Assembly (NCBI RefSeq): GCF_002441715.1 | Contig: NZ_JXJX01000010.1 | Location: forward strand, 1 to 64,000 | DNA from: Pseudolactococcus plantarum | GTDB lineage: Bacteria > Bacillota > Bacilli > Lactobacillales > Streptococcaceae | DNA: 64,000 nt | Reading direction: 5' to 3' | In this document: positions 26,668 to 35,819 of the stretch, in pieces | Layout: every line of letters begins with the position of its first letter | Position numbering within the stretch: the first letter of the stretch is position 1 | Program-made: the position numbers and the translations under genes | Notes under the pieces: model-generated | What the model saw: only the letters and a program-made list of their open reading frames with translations | What the model was told of the DNA's origin: nothing | The model's database searches: none

Positions 26668-27852
26668 GACGATCACAATATGTTTGTCCCCAGTCAATTT
26701 TATGTTATACGTTATAGGGGGAGTCAGTGTCTGCTTAAGATTTTGTAAGCAAAGTATTAACCAGGTAAACCCTAGTCCATATCCAAGTATTTCAAAAGCC
26801 GTTAATGAAATATAATGAACACCCATGAATAAAACAATCAAGGCAACCATAGATCCTGCAAAGGTATAAGATAAGATTAAAAATTCTTTTGAGATATTCG
26901 GGACTAGATATTTTTGTAATAAAATGATGACTAACATCAGGACTACCATAGATTTTGCAGCAAAATTATGTGCAGTATGTAACCATGAATTAGCCACATT
27001 TTCAAATGTGCCAATTAAGCCAAGTGATAGACAAATTAAACCAAATAGGACTCTTAATATCGTCAACTTGGTATAAAGCTGTTTAGATAATTTATTTTTA
27101 TCAATGATGTCACCAAAAATATAATCAGTTAGCGTTAACATCAAAAACGCGGAAAAGATGAGTGTCATGTTAAATTGCCACTTATTACCTGCATTTTGAG
27201 TACCTAGAAAGCTAAAATTGATCTGCCACCAGTTAGGATTGGTATTGGTGATCATTGATAAAAATAAACCACCAATTGTTGTCAATGAAAAAATGGTTGT
27301 AATTCGAGCAAATGTCAAACTCAAGGCTGAGTAGATCATACTATAATTACCAATCGCGACAATGATTAAGATCAACCAACTAGCAGTAAAGGCATCAAAT
27401 TGTGCCCCAATAAAAGCAAAGTCGATGACATAAAAAAAGAGTGAGTAAAAGGCATAAAGTAGAATCGTATGTGCGGTAGTTAAGGTTATAAAGTTTCTAA
27501 TACGTGTGAGTCGACCAGTTGAAAAACTAGCAATCCCTCGACTAAATGTTAACGTCACAATAAAACTTATCAAGCCTGAAATAACACCCAAAAAAGCACC
27601 AACTTCGCTAATGGAAAAAGTATCTGATACAAGTGGAACAAGTCGTATATGCTTCATAGCAAAAATAAGCCATGCTACAAGACCACTAATCAGTGCGGGT
27701 AATAAGGTCCATCGGATCGTTGTATTTTGATAGGTATTTGTGTTGTCTGTTGCTTTTATTACGAGAGTATCAGGTGATAAAACTGCGCCCATGTCATTAT
27801 TACGCGCTAATTTATCATATAAATCGTCAGGTATCTGTAAATTGAGGTTCAT
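26641..27852 (-). CDS. Uncharacterised polytopic membrane protein
   Basis: A 403-residue protein I cannot name. The first 45 residues are soluble and polar (MNLNLQIPDDLYDKLARNND), followed by about ten hydrophobic helices and a short basic, beta-like tail (IKLTGDKHIVIVKKTND). The stretch NWWQINFSFLGT and FNMTLIFSAFLM is reminiscent of DUF998-type proteins, but I hold this loosely. ATG 27852 is chosen because a -10 ends six bases before it; earlier in-frame starts lie upstream of that promoter. Predicted leaderless, monocistronic and read against its neighbours. Confidence 0.6.
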   Translation of the reverse strand: MNLNLQIPDDLYDKLARNNDMGAVLSPDTLVIKATDNTNTYQNTTIRWTLLPALISGLVAWLIFAMKHIRLVPLVSDTFSISEVGAFLGVISGLISFIVTLTFSRGIASFSTGRLTRIRNFITLTTAHTILLYAFYSLFFYVIDFAFIGAQFDAFTASWLILIIVAIGNYSMIYSALSLTFARITTIFSLTTIGGLFLSMITNTNPNWWQINFSFLGTQNAGNKWQFNMTLIFSAFLMLTLTDYIFGDIIDKNKLSKQLYTKLTILRVLFGLICLSLGLIGTFENVANSWLHTAHNFAAKSMVVLMLVIILLQKYLVPNISKEFLILSYTFAGSMVALIVLFMGVHYISLTAFEILGYGLGFTWLILCLQNLKQTLTPPITYNIKLTGDKHIVIVKKTNDISV

Positions 27853-27858
27853 AGCTAT

Positions 27859-27867
27859 AGTATAGCA
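27859..27867 (-). promoter_or_regulatory. Leaderless-type promoter of the 26641 membrane gene
   Basis: On the minus strand TGCTATACT, six bases (ATAGCT), then ATG. No Shine-Dalgarno is possible downstream of the predicted start. Confidence 0.65.
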
Positions 27868-27965
27868 TATCCTATAAAGCAACTCATCTATTAAGTCGAT
27901 AGTTTTTTTAATGAAAACAGCAAAAATGGCTGAGCGACCATACAAAGTAGGCTAAATAAACTGTC

Positions 27966-27979
27966 TTACAAGACTGTAA
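27966..27979 (+). promoter_or_regulatory. BceR-type operator upstream of the Bce transporter
   Basis: TTACAAGACTGTAA fits the TNACA-N4-TGTAA binding motif of BceR-like response regulators exactly, inside a longer repeat TCTTAC/GTAAGA (27964-27981). A half-like GTCTGTAA follows at 27993-28000. It lies about 130 bases before the ATPase gene. Confidence 0.72.
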
Positions 27980-28108
27980 GAAATGACATAAAGTCTGTAA
28001 TAAAAAGACAACATCTTTATGAGATAATGAATAAGTATTAGCGTTGTCAGTTGATGACAGCAGCATTATTGAACTATAAAATTATTAAACCTACAGGAGA
28101 AATTTATC

Positions 28109-28861
28109 ATGTTTTTACAAGTCAATCATCTAGAAAAAGTTTTTCAAACCCGTTTTTCAAAGGAAAAAACGACCGCACTATCTGATGTTAGTTTTACAGC
28201 AGAAGAAGGGGAATATATTGCAATTATGGGAGAAAGCGGTAGTGGTAAAACAACCTTACTTAATATCTTAGCCACCTTAGAAAAACCAAGTAATGGTGAC
28301 GTTATTCTAGAAAATAAAAAGATTAGTGCTATAAAAGAAGCCCAGTTAGCAGAATTTAGACGTGATCATCTAGGGTTTGTTTTTCAAGATTTTAATTTGC
28401 TGGATACCTTGAGTATTCGCGATAATATTTTTCTACCTTTAGTACTAGCAAGACACCCCTATATAGAAATGGTAGAAAGACTCGAAGCGTTGGCACCTAA
28501 ACTCAGTATTTCAGACTTATTGGATAAACAACCGTTTGAGTTGTCAGGCGGTCAAAAACAACGTGTTGCGATCGCACGCGCCTTAATTACACATCCCAAA
28601 CTCATTTTAGCAGATGAGCCTACAGCAGCTTTAGACTCTAAAAACTCGGATGCATTACTTGAGCTATTTGAACATATTAATGCTGATGGTCAGACAGTGC
28701 TTATGGTCACACACTCCAGTTTAGCAGCGAGTCATGCAGGAAGAGTTTTATTTATCAAAGATGGTAAAATATTTCATCAACTTTACCGAGGCTCAAAAAC
28801 ACCAAGAGAGTTTAATCTTGATATTATGTCAACAATGACGACAATATTGGGAGGTAAATAA
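28109..28861 (+). CDS. Bce-type ABC transporter ATP-binding protein
   Basis: A 250-residue ATPase of the antimicrobial-peptide resistance/sensing (BceA) group. Walker A GESGSGKTT near residue 38, Q-loop VFQDFNLL, signature LSGGQKQRVAIARAL near 145, Walker B LILADEPTAALD. AGGAGA precedes the ATG. The TAA overlaps the permease ATG by one base. In B. subtilis such pairs protect against bacitracin and lantibiotics; the peptide here is unknown. Confidence 0.92.
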   Translation: MFLQVNHLEKVFQTRFSKEKTTALSDVSFTAEEGEYIAIMGESGSGKTTLLNILATLEKPSNGDVILENKKISAIKEAQLAEFRRDHLGFVFQDFNLLDTLSIRDNIFLPLVLARHPYIEMVERLEALAPKLSISDLLDKQPFELSGGQKQRVAIARALITHPKLILADEPTAALDSKNSDALLELFEHINADGQTVLMVTHSSLAASHAGRVLFIKDGKIFHQLYRGSKTPREFNLDIMSTMTTILGGK

Positions 28862-30825
28862 TGTTTTATTTTAAACTTGCCATCCGAAATATCAAAAAAT
28901 CCTTAGGTATTTTTGCACCATTTCTGTTAGCAACAACAGTGATGTTTGCCATGACATTTATCATCTCAAATATCAGTTTTTCTAAAGGAGTGGACAAACT
29001 ACGAGGCGCACAATATGCGCAGTTCATGATGTTTGCAGGACTTTTTATTGTCATCGTATTTTCGGTGATCATCGTTAGCTATAGTTATCGATTTTTACTC
29101 AAACAAAGAACGAAAGAGTTTGGTTTATATAATATTTTAGGATTAAATAAACGTCAAATTTCAACAATTTCTTTCTGGGAGTTATTGATTGCTTTGATCA
29201 TTACTGTGATTACGGGAGCAATTATTGGCATCATTTTATCTCAATTCCTATTTTTAGTATTTGTCAAAATTATTGGGGCAAACTATTTTAATTTAGGTAT
29301 TTCTCCGATAGCAATTAGTCTTTCAGTAATCGTTTTTACTATTATTTTCTGCTTACTGATGGGATTTGCTTTGATCACGATTCGCAGACATTCTGCTATC
29401 AGTCTTTTAAAAGATAATAGTCGTAGTGAAAAAGAACCACGTGGTAGAGTCATCATATCTGTTTTGAGCTTGTTATTACTTGGTACTGCTTACTTTTTAG
29501 CACTGACAATTAAAAATCCATTAGTTGCATTCTTTATATTTTTCATAGCTGCGCTACTCGTTATCATCGGTACTTACTTACTTTATATGGGCGTAACTAT
29601 CTTTGTTTTAAAACGTCAAAAGGCAAATAAAGCCTATTATTATAAACCTGAGCATTTCATCACGACAAGTAGTATGCTTTATCGAATGAAAACAAATGCA
29701 GTAGGACTTGCTAATATTACAATTTTAGTAACGATGACCTTTGTGACTATCGCAACTTCGCTAGCACTCTATATCGGTGTGCAAGATGTGGTCAAAGATT
29801 TATTTCCTAAAAACACAGATATTAAAACATATACAGGATCAATTTCAGAAAACAAGAATCGTTTAAATGCCTTTATCAAAGACAATAAATTAGAGAATCA
29901 TGACCTATCAACATATTCTAATTTTTTGATCCAAACGACTTTTAATAGCGATACCGCAGATCATATTAACATATCATCTCAAAAAGCACCGGTAGATAAT
30001 ATGGCATCACTATTATTTGTTACGCGAGATGATATGGTAAAATTGGGCAATACTATTCCAGAATTAAAAGATAATCAACTAGTGATGTATCCTGTACTAG
30101 GTAAAGTAAATGCAAAATCAATGAGCTGGTATGGTGAAGACCTTTCTATCATAAAAGCATCATCCAAATTAAAAAATTTACCTAGTAATTATGCCATTAC
30201 AACTTCACTCGTGTTTGTTGTGAAAAATGAACAAGAACTTATCAAATTAAATGAGTTGTTTAATGTTAATAATAAGTCAGAGATGTCTGATGGCGGTGCA
30301 CAAAATGTTAAATCACCTATTAATACGGATAGTTTATTAAATATATCTGAAAAAAAACAACGTGATTTAGTCACTAAAAATACAGATAAGATTAACGTAT
30401 CAACGAAAACTGAAGTTCAAGAGCTCATGAACGGGTTAACTGGTGGATTTCTATTTATAGGGTTTATACTTGGTATTACCTTCATCTTAGGTGCGGCTTT
30501 GATTATTTATTATAAACAAATTTCAGAAGGTGCAGAAGATAAAAGAAGTTATAGGATCTTACAAGAGATTGGTCTAACTAAAAATGAAGTCAAAAAGACG
30601 ATTAATTCTCAAGTTCTGGTTGTTTTCTTTATGCCAATAATCGTTAGTATCATTCATTTTGCTGCTGCCTTTGTCATGATTTCAAAATTAATCAAACTTT
30701 TTGGCGTCACAAATATGTCCATTATTATAACTGTTAGTATCTCAACTATCATTATTATTACACTTATTTACTTCTTGATTTATCGCAAAACGTCAAAAAT
30801 CTATTATCGGATTGTCGAAAGATAA
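28861..30825 (+). CDS. Bce-type ABC transporter permease
   Basis: A 654-residue permease of the BceB family with about ten membrane helices. Two FtsX-like units flank an extracytoplasmic domain of about 200 residues (roughly 315-515), which in this family binds the peptide or lipid II complex. The intracellular RxxEFGLYNILGL segment near residue 85 is typical. It starts on the stop of the ATPase gene, so the pair is one unit, and it should form a sensory complex with the BceS-like kinase downstream. Confidence 0.9.
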   Translation: MFYFKLAIRNIKKSLGIFAPFLLATTVMFAMTFIISNISFSKGVDKLRGAQYAQFMMFAGLFIVIVFSVIIVSYSYRFLLKQRTKEFGLYNILGLNKRQISTISFWELLIALIITVITGAIIGIILSQFLFLVFVKIIGANYFNLGISPIAISLSVIVFTIIFCLLMGFALITIRRHSAISLLKDNSRSEKEPRGRVIISVLSLLLLGTAYFLALTIKNPLVAFFIFFIAALLVIIGTYLLYMGVTIFVLKRQKANKAYYYKPEHFITTSSMLYRMKTNAVGLANITILVTMTFVTIATSLALYIGVQDVVKDLFPKNTDIKTYTGSISENKNRLNAFIKDNKLENHDLSTYSNFLIQTTFNSDTADHINISSQKAPVDNMASLLFVTRDDMVKLGNTIPELKDNQLVMYPVLGKVNAKSMSWYGEDLSIIKASSKLKNLPSNYAITTSLVFVVKNEQELIKLNELFNVNNKSEMSDGGAQNVKSPINTDSLLNISEKKQRDLVTKNTDKINVSTKTEVQELMNGLTGGFLFIGFILGITFILGAALIIYYKQISEGAEDKRSYRILQEIGLTKNEVKKTINSQVLVVFFMPIIVSIIHFAAAFVMISKLIKLFGVTNMSIIITVSISTIIIITLIYFLIYRKTSKIYYRIVER

Positions 30826-30833
30826 CGCACAAA

Positions 30834-30862
30834 TGAAAAAACACTTGTTAAGGTGTTTTTTT
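30834..30862 (+). terminator. Terminator of the Bce transporter genes
   Basis: AAAAACAC and GTGTTTTT arms with a T run of seven. Separates the transporter from its regulator genes. Confidence 0.82.
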
Positions 30863-30925
30863 GCATGTATATGATTCTAACAGACCGACTATTTACGACT
30901 CTATTATCGTTTTATATCATTATTT

Positions 30926-30934
30926 TGATAGAAT
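30926..30934 (+). promoter_or_regulatory. Leaderless-type promoter of the Bce response regulator
   Basis: TGATAGAAT followed by AGTAGT and ATG: same six-base distance as the other leaderless candidates; no Shine-Dalgarno. Confidence 0.65.
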
Positions 30935-30940
30935 AGTAGT

Positions 30941-31597
30941 ATGTTAGATAAAGTATTTATAGTAGAAGATGACGCAACGATTGTTAAATTACTACATGAT
31001 CGATTACAAGAAGAGTTCAAGGTCGCAGCAACTGAAAATTATCGTGCGGTCACATCAGAAATCCAGGAATACCAGCCTGATTTGATTTTAATGGATATCA
31101 CTTTACCCTATTTTAACGGTTTTTATTGGACAACAGAAGTTCGTAAAACCAGTCAAGTACCGATTATTTTTATTTCAAGCGCGACTGATGAGATGAATGC
31201 GGTCATGGCAATGAATATGGGTGCTGATGATTTTATCAGTAAGCCTTTTTCAGTGGAAGTCTTGATAGCTAAAATCAATGCATTGCTAAGGCGCACTAAA
31301 TTACAAACGGATCATATTTTGTATGAAAAATTTAAATTAGATTTGACGGGTATTTTTTCTGATGGTCAAAATGAAGTTACTTTAACTAGAACTGAGACAG
31401 TCATCCTAAAAATATTACTTGAGCAAGCAGGTAGTGTGGTAGATAAGCAAGTCATCGTAAAAAAATTATGGGAAAGTGATGACTATATAGATGCAAATAC
31501 GCTGAACGTTAATATGAGTCGACTTAGAAAAAAATTAGCGCCACTACATTTTGATGCGATTCACACAATACAAGGTGTGGGGTATGTCGTGAAATGA
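30941..31597 (+). CDS. BceR-like OmpR-family response regulator
   Basis: A 218-residue regulator. Receiver: VEDDATI near residue 8, phospho-acceptor Asp in LILMDITLPYF near 51, switch Ser in FISSAT, and KPF near 100. Winged-helix DNA-binding domain from about 125, ending in IHTIQGVGYVV. It should bind the TNACA-N4-TGTAA site upstream of the transporter genes. Four bases overlap the kinase gene. Predicted leaderless mRNA. Confidence 0.9.
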   Translation: MLDKVFIVEDDATIVKLLHDRLQEEFKVAATENYRAVTSEIQEYQPDLILMDITLPYFNGFYWTTEVRKTSQVPIIFISSATDEMNAVMAMNMGADDFISKPFSVEVLIAKINALLRRTKLQTDHILYEKFKLDLTGIFSDGQNEVTLTRTETVILKILLEQAGSVVDKQVIVKKLWESDDYIDANTLNVNMSRLRKKLAPLHFDAIHTIQGVGYVVK

Positions 31598-32559
31598 GAA
31601 AACAATTAGGGTTATATTTTAAATTTTGTGCTGAACAAGCTAGCGAATTTATCTGCTTCTTTGTTTTAGAAGGCATGATTATCCTTATTTTTTTATTGCA
31701 AGGCTTAAATTTAGACTTTTTTTGGGTAGCTCTTTTTACACCCTTGCTTTTATTTTTGATGTTTCAATTAGCTGCGTTTGTTCGCTTCTTGCGTTTACAT
31801 CAGTTCTTATCAACTGTGGAAGTAGAGATACTGCCAACCTTTACAGATACTCGTGTGATTAGTCAAGATTATCAAAAAATTATCGTGGCACTTGATCACT
31901 ATCATCGCAATAACTATCAACAACTCGCGAGCTTTGATAAAAGTTTACTGGATTTAACCACTTTATGGACACATCAGATGAAAGTGCCATTATCAGCGTT
32001 AGATTTGATGGTACAAACAAATCGCCTAACAGCTTCTGATGTCGAAAATCAAGTATTAGAACTAGATAATTACCTAAACATCTTGTTAAGTTATTTAAGG
32101 CTACAACATACAGCGACAGATTTTCGATTTGAAACTTTTGATATGGCAGATATCATACATGTCATCATCAAAAAATATGCCAACCAATTTATTTTAAAAG
32201 ACTTGTCAGTAACTGTGACAGGCTCTTATCAAGTAACTAGTGATAAAAAATGGTTAACGGTTGCGATTGAACAACTGATTAATAATGCGGTTAAATATAC
32301 CAAAAAAGGTAGTGTTGCCATCGTTTTAGATCAAGGTATCCTGATTTCGGATACAGGTATAGGTATCTTGCCAGAAGATATACCACGCATTTTTGATCAT
32401 GGATTTACTGGATTTAATGGCCGAAAAATGCAAAAATCAACTGGGTTAGGCCTGTACCTCACAAAAGATATTTTAAAGCAACTTAATTTTGATATTAAGA
32501 TTACTAGTCAAATCGATCAAGGGACAGAGGTGACCATTACACCACACGATATAAAATAG
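31594..32559 (+). CDS. BceS-like intramembrane-sensing histidine kinase
   Basis: A 321-residue kinase with two membrane helices (about 18-38 and 42-62) and almost no external loop, the form that cannot sense ligand itself and relies on the BceAB transporter. H-box LWTHQMKVPLSALDLM near residue 125, N-box EQLINNAVKYT, G-boxes DTGIGI and GLGLYLTK. The ATG overlaps the response regulator stop. Confidence 0.9.
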   Translation: MRKQLGLYFKFCAEQASEFICFFVLEGMIILIFLLQGLNLDFFWVALFTPLLLFLMFQLAAFVRFLRLHQFLSTVEVEILPTFTDTRVISQDYQKIIVALDHYHRNNYQQLASFDKSLLDLTTLWTHQMKVPLSALDLMVQTNRLTASDVENQVLELDNYLNILLSYLRLQHTATDFRFETFDMADIIHVIIKKYANQFILKDLSVTVTGSYQVTSDKKWLTVAIEQLINNAVKYTKKGSVAIVLDQGILISDTGIGILPEDIPRIFDHGFTGFNGRKMQKSTGLGLYLTKDILKQLNFDIKITSQIDQGTEVTITPHDIK

Positions 32560-32624
32560 TATAAGATAGCGATGGTCAAAGAGTGACACTCGCAAGACAC
32601 GTCCCCTTTGTTGAAGAGCGATAT

Positions 32625-32662
32625 AAAAACACGAGCTAGCTCACACTAGTTCGTGTTTTTAT
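32625..32662 (+). terminator. Terminator of the Bce two-component genes
   Basis: AAAAACACGAGCTAG and CTAGTTCGTGTTTTT pair with one wobble around a 6-base loop. Confidence 0.88.
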
Positions 32663-32694
32663 AAGGGCAAACCATAGTATCAGTTTAGCAGATA

Positions 32695-32703
32695 TGCTAT
32701 AAT
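32695..32703 (+). promoter_or_regulatory. Extended -10 promoter of trmFO
   Basis: TGCTATAAT with no clear -35; predicted leader is about 32 bases and carries AAGGAAA before the ATG. Confidence 0.62.
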
Positions 32704-32741
32704 AATGAGAAGTAATAAAGTAATTAAAAAGGAAACTACTT

Positions 32742-34088
32742 ATGTCTAATCATATAAATGTCATCGGAGCAGGTCTTGCTGGCTCTGAAGCAGCTTACCA
32801 AATTGCCAAACGTGGCATACCAGTCAAACTTTATGAAATGCGTGGTGTTAAGCCAACACCACAGCATAAAACAACTGATTTTGCAGAACTTGTGTGTTCG
32901 AATTCTCTACGTGGCGATGCAATTACGAATGCAGTCGGCCTCTTAAAAGAAGAGATGCGTCAGCTAGACAGTATCATCATCAATTCAGCTGATGAAACAA
33001 AAGTACCAGCAGGTGGGGCATTAGCCGTTGACCGCGAAGGATTTGCTGCAACTGTAACGCACAAGATTAGCAACCATCCATTAATTGAAGTCATTAGACA
33101 AGAAATAACTGAGCTACCTACAGACGAGATTACAATCATCGCCTCAGGCCCTTTAACATCAGATGCCTTAGCTGAAAAAATTCACGCCTTAAATGATGGT
33201 GATGGGTTTTATTTCTACGATGCAGCAGCGCCTATCGTTGACGTCAGTACGATCGATATGAGTAAAGTCTACCTTAAATCGCGTTATGATAAAGGTGAAG
33301 CAGCCTACTTAAATGCGCCGATGTCAAAAGCTGAGTTTACTGCATTTCAGGAAGCGCTGGTTAATGCTGAGGTTGCTGAGTTAAATGCTTTCGAAAAAGA
33401 CAAATATTTTGAAGCCTGCATGCCGATAGAAGTTATGGCTGCTCGTGGCTATAAAACGATGTTGTTTGGTCCCATGAAACCTGTTGGTTTAGAGAATCCA
33501 AACGAAACTTATACTGTCACAAAACGAGATGGGACAACCTATGAAACAAATGTCCCCTATGCTGTCATTCAACTTCGTCAAGATGATGCTGCCGCAAGTC
33601 TATATAATATCGTCGGCTTCCAAACGCATCTTAAGTGGGGAGAACAAAAACGCATCTTTAGGATGATTCCAGGACTTGAGAATGCAGAATTTGTCAGATA
33701 TGGTGTGATGCATCGTAATTCTTATATGGATTCACCAAACTTACTGACACAAACATTTAGATCTAAAAAACAAGATAATCTTTTCTTTGCAGGTCAAATG
33801 ACAGGCGTAGAAGGCTATGTAGAATCAGCAGCATCAGGATTAGTTGCAGGGATTAATGCTGCTAAATTATTTAAATCAGAAGCAGAAGTCATCTTCCCTG
33901 AAACAACAGCTATCGGTGCACTACCTTACTATGTGACGCATGCTAATAGTAAAAATTTCCAACCGATGAATGTCAACTTTGGGATTATTAAGCAACTCGA
34001 AGGTGAGCGTATTCGAGATAAAAAAGAACGCTATACTGCAGTTGCTGATCGAGCACTTAAAGCATTGCAACCCTATTTATCTGTTTAA
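32742..34088 (+). CDS. trmFO: Folate-dependent tRNA m5U54 methyltransferase
   Basis: A 448-residue GidA-related flavoprotein that methylates U54 of tRNA using methylene-tetrahydrofolate. The FAD motif [14 protein letters not shown] lies at residues 5-18; LVCSNSLRG near 50, [14 protein letters not shown] near 220 with the catalytic Cys, and [12 protein letters not shown] near 350 are family landmarks. AAGGAAA precedes the ATG at good spacing. Monocistronic or with lysA. Confidence 0.95.
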   Translation: MSNHINVIGAGLAGSEAAYQIAKRGIPVKLYEMRGVKPTPQHKTTDFAELVCSNSLRGDAITNAVGLLKEEMRQLDSIIINSADETKVPAGGALAVDREGFAATVTHKISNHPLIEVIRQEITELPTDEITIIASGPLTSDALAEKIHALNDGDGFYFYDAAAPIVDVSTIDMSKVYLKSRYDKGEAAYLNAPMSKAEFTAFQEALVNAEVAELNAFEKDKYFEACMPIEVMAARGYKTMLFGPMKPVGLENPNETYTVTKRDGTTYETNVPYAVIQLRQDDAAASLYNIVGFQTHLKWGEQKRIFRMIPGLENAEFVRYGVMHRNSYMDSPNLLTQTFRSKKQDNLFFAGQMTGVEGYVESAASGLVAGINAAKLFKSEAEVIFPETTAIGALPYYVTHANSKNFQPMNVNFGIIKQLEGERIRDKKERYTAVADRALKALQPYLSV

Positions 34089-34092
34089 TATG

Positions 34093-34110
34093 ACATAATA
34101 AAAATTATGT
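34093..34110 (+). repeat. TTTACATAA-type palindrome, copy 1 (reverse orientation)
   Basis: ACATAAT and ATTATGT form a 7-bp stem with an AAAA loop; the next bases are AAAC, so the minus strand reads GTTTACATAAT...TTATGT. Same core as copies at 39236 and 41270. Confidence 0.6.
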
Positions 34111-34138
34111 AAACTACAGTGATCGTTAAGGAGAAATC

Positions 34139-35386
34139 ATGAAATTACCTTTTGTTACACAAGAAAAACTTGAAGAAATCATCCAGGAATATCCGACCCC
34201 TTTTCACTTGTATGATGAAAAAGCCATTCGTGAAAAAGCTCGTGCATTAAACAATGCATTTAGTTGGAATGCGGGATTTAAAGAATTCTTTGCTGTGAAG
34301 GCAACGCCGACCCCAGCGATTTTAAAAATTTTACAAGAAGAGAACTGTGGTGTAGACTGTGCTTCTGAAATCGAGTTATTGATGTCACATAAACTTGGGT
34401 TTAAGGGTGAAGATATCATGTTTTCTTCAAATAATACACCTGCTCAAGAATTTCAATATGCTAGAGAAATAGGCGCAACGATTAACTTAGATGCTTATGA
34501 GCATGTCGCCTTTTTAAAAGATGTGACCAGTGTTCCAGAAACAATTTCATGCCGTTATAACCCAGGTGGTGTCTTCTCACTTGGTACTGACATCATGGAT
34601 AATCCAGAAGAATCTAAGTTTGGCATGACAAAAGCGCAGTTGATTCAAGCTTTTAAAGACTTAAAAGTCTTAGGCGTGAAAAAGTTTGGTATCCATTCAT
34701 TTTTAGCATCCAATACAGTGACTAATGATTATTATCCTGCACTTGCTAAAGAACTATTTGAGTTGGCTGTAGAAGTTGTTGCAGAGACTGGTGTCACACT
34801 CGATTTTATTAATTTATCAGGTGGTATCGGGGTAAATTACTTACCAGATCAAGTGGCAAATGATATTATGACGATCGGTGAAGGCGTTCGACAAGCATAT
34901 GAGAGTATTTTAACACCTAACGGATTAGGAAACGTCAAATTATATACTGAGTTAGGTCGCTTTATGCTGGCTCCTCATGGTCATTTGATCACACGTGTCT
35001 TACACAAGAAAAAGACTTATCGTGATTATGTTGGTGTCGATGCCAGTGCTGTCAATCTTTTACGCCCTGCAATGTATGGCTCATATCATCATATTACTGT
35101 TTCAGGAAAAGAAACATTACCAGAGACTCATGTCTATGATGTTGTCGGTTCATTATGCGAAAATAATGATAAATTTGCCAAACAAAGACCGCTCCCAGAA
35201 GTTGAAGTTGGTGATCTGTTAGTCATTCATGATACTGGTGCACATGGGTTTTCTATGGGTTACCAATATAATGCAAAATTACGATCTGCTGAGATTTTGC
35301 TTCAAGAAGATGGGTCAACAAGACTGATTCGTCGTGCTGAGAAACCTGAAGATTATTTTGCAACCTTGTATGGGTTTGATTTCTAA
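34139..35386 (+). CDS. lysA: Diaminopimelate decarboxylase
   Basis: A 415-residue fold-type III PLP enzyme making lysine from meso-diaminopimelate. The PLP lysine is in FAVKATP near residue 52; LSGGIG near 232 and TELGRF near 265 hold the phosphate; GSLCENND near 340 carries the active-site Cys from the partner subunit; and DTGAHGFSMGYQYN follows. TAAGGAGAA precedes the ATG. Ornithine decarboxylase-like relatives were considered, but the GSLC and DTGA segments favour LysA. Confidence 0.88.
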   Translation: MKLPFVTQEKLEEIIQEYPTPFHLYDEKAIREKARALNNAFSWNAGFKEFFAVKATPTPAILKILQEENCGVDCASEIELLMSHKLGFKGEDIMFSSNNTPAQEFQYAREIGATINLDAYEHVAFLKDVTSVPETISCRYNPGGVFSLGTDIMDNPEESKFGMTKAQLIQAFKDLKVLGVKKFGIHSFLASNTVTNDYYPALAKELFELAVEVVAETGVTLDFINLSGGIGVNYLPDQVANDIMTIGEGVRQAYESILTPNGLGNVKLYTELGRFMLAPHGHLITRVLHKKKTYRDYVGVDASAVNLLRPAMYGSYHHITVSGKETLPETHVYDVVGSLCENNDKFAKQRPLPEVEVGDLLVIHDTGAHGFSMGYQYNAKLRSAEILLQEDGSTRLIRRAEKPEDYFATLYGFDF

Positions 35387-35413
35387 TCGAAAATAGACAG
35401 ATTATGTAAAATT

Positions 35414-35422
35414 TGATATAAT
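35414..35422 (+). promoter_or_regulatory. Extended -10 promoter of yneF
   Basis: TGATATAAT about 32 bases before the gene. Confidence 0.6.
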
Positions 35423-35454
35423 TAAGTGAATAAATAAAAGAAGAGAGATAAAAA

Positions 35455-35691
35455 ATGCCAATCGTAGTTGCTATTTTATTAATTGTTATTGCTGCCATAG
35501 CTGGCTTTGCTGGTGGATTGTTCATGAGCCGTCGCCAAGTGAAACAAATGTTGATGGAAAACCCACCATTAAATGAAGACGCTGTTCGTACAATGATGAG
35601 TTCTATGGGACGTAAACCAAGCGAAACACAAGTACAACAAGTACTTCGTCAAATTCGTGCTGCTGCTAAGCAAGCTGATACTAAAAAATAA
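35455..35691 (+). CDS. yneF: YneF family small membrane protein (UPF0154)
   Basis: A 78-residue protein with one N-terminal helix (IVVAILLIVIAAIAGFAGGL) and a basic cytosolic tail beginning SRRQVKQML, with NPPLNEDAVRTMMSSMG. The family is near universal in Firmicutes; the helix-plus-tail form is clear but the function is unknown. AGAGAG precedes the ATG. Confidence 0.9.
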   Translation: MPIVVAILLIVIAAIAGFAGGLFMSRRQVKQMLMENPPLNEDAVRTMMSSMGRKPSETQVQQVLRQIRAAAKQADTKK

Positions 35692-35773
35692 GTGTAGAAT
35701 AAGGTATCTCTACTGACACATATCAGGACATGCACATCATAATTGGATGTGTGATTTTCCTAGAGGTATCTAT

Positions 35774-35806
35774 AAAAAGCTGAGAGTGTCTCAGCTTTTG
35801 TTTTTG
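35774..35806 (+). terminator. Terminator upstream of murI
   Basis: AAAAGCTGAG and CTCAGCTTTT around AGTGT, with a TGTTTTT tail. A second hairpin, CACATC/GATGTG, lies at 35733-35751. The murI Shine-Dalgarno GAGG starts only a few bases after the T tail. Confidence 0.85.
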
Positions 35807-35819
35807 TGAGGTAATCTAT

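Noticed and set aside
32560-32624. Possible small RNA gene after the Bce kinase
   Set aside because: No promoter; the sequence is simply the 3' untranslated part leading to the terminator at 32625.
34089-34138. Lysine riboswitch before lysA
   Set aside because: The gap to trmFO is only 50 bases and holds just a small palindrome and a ribosome-binding site.
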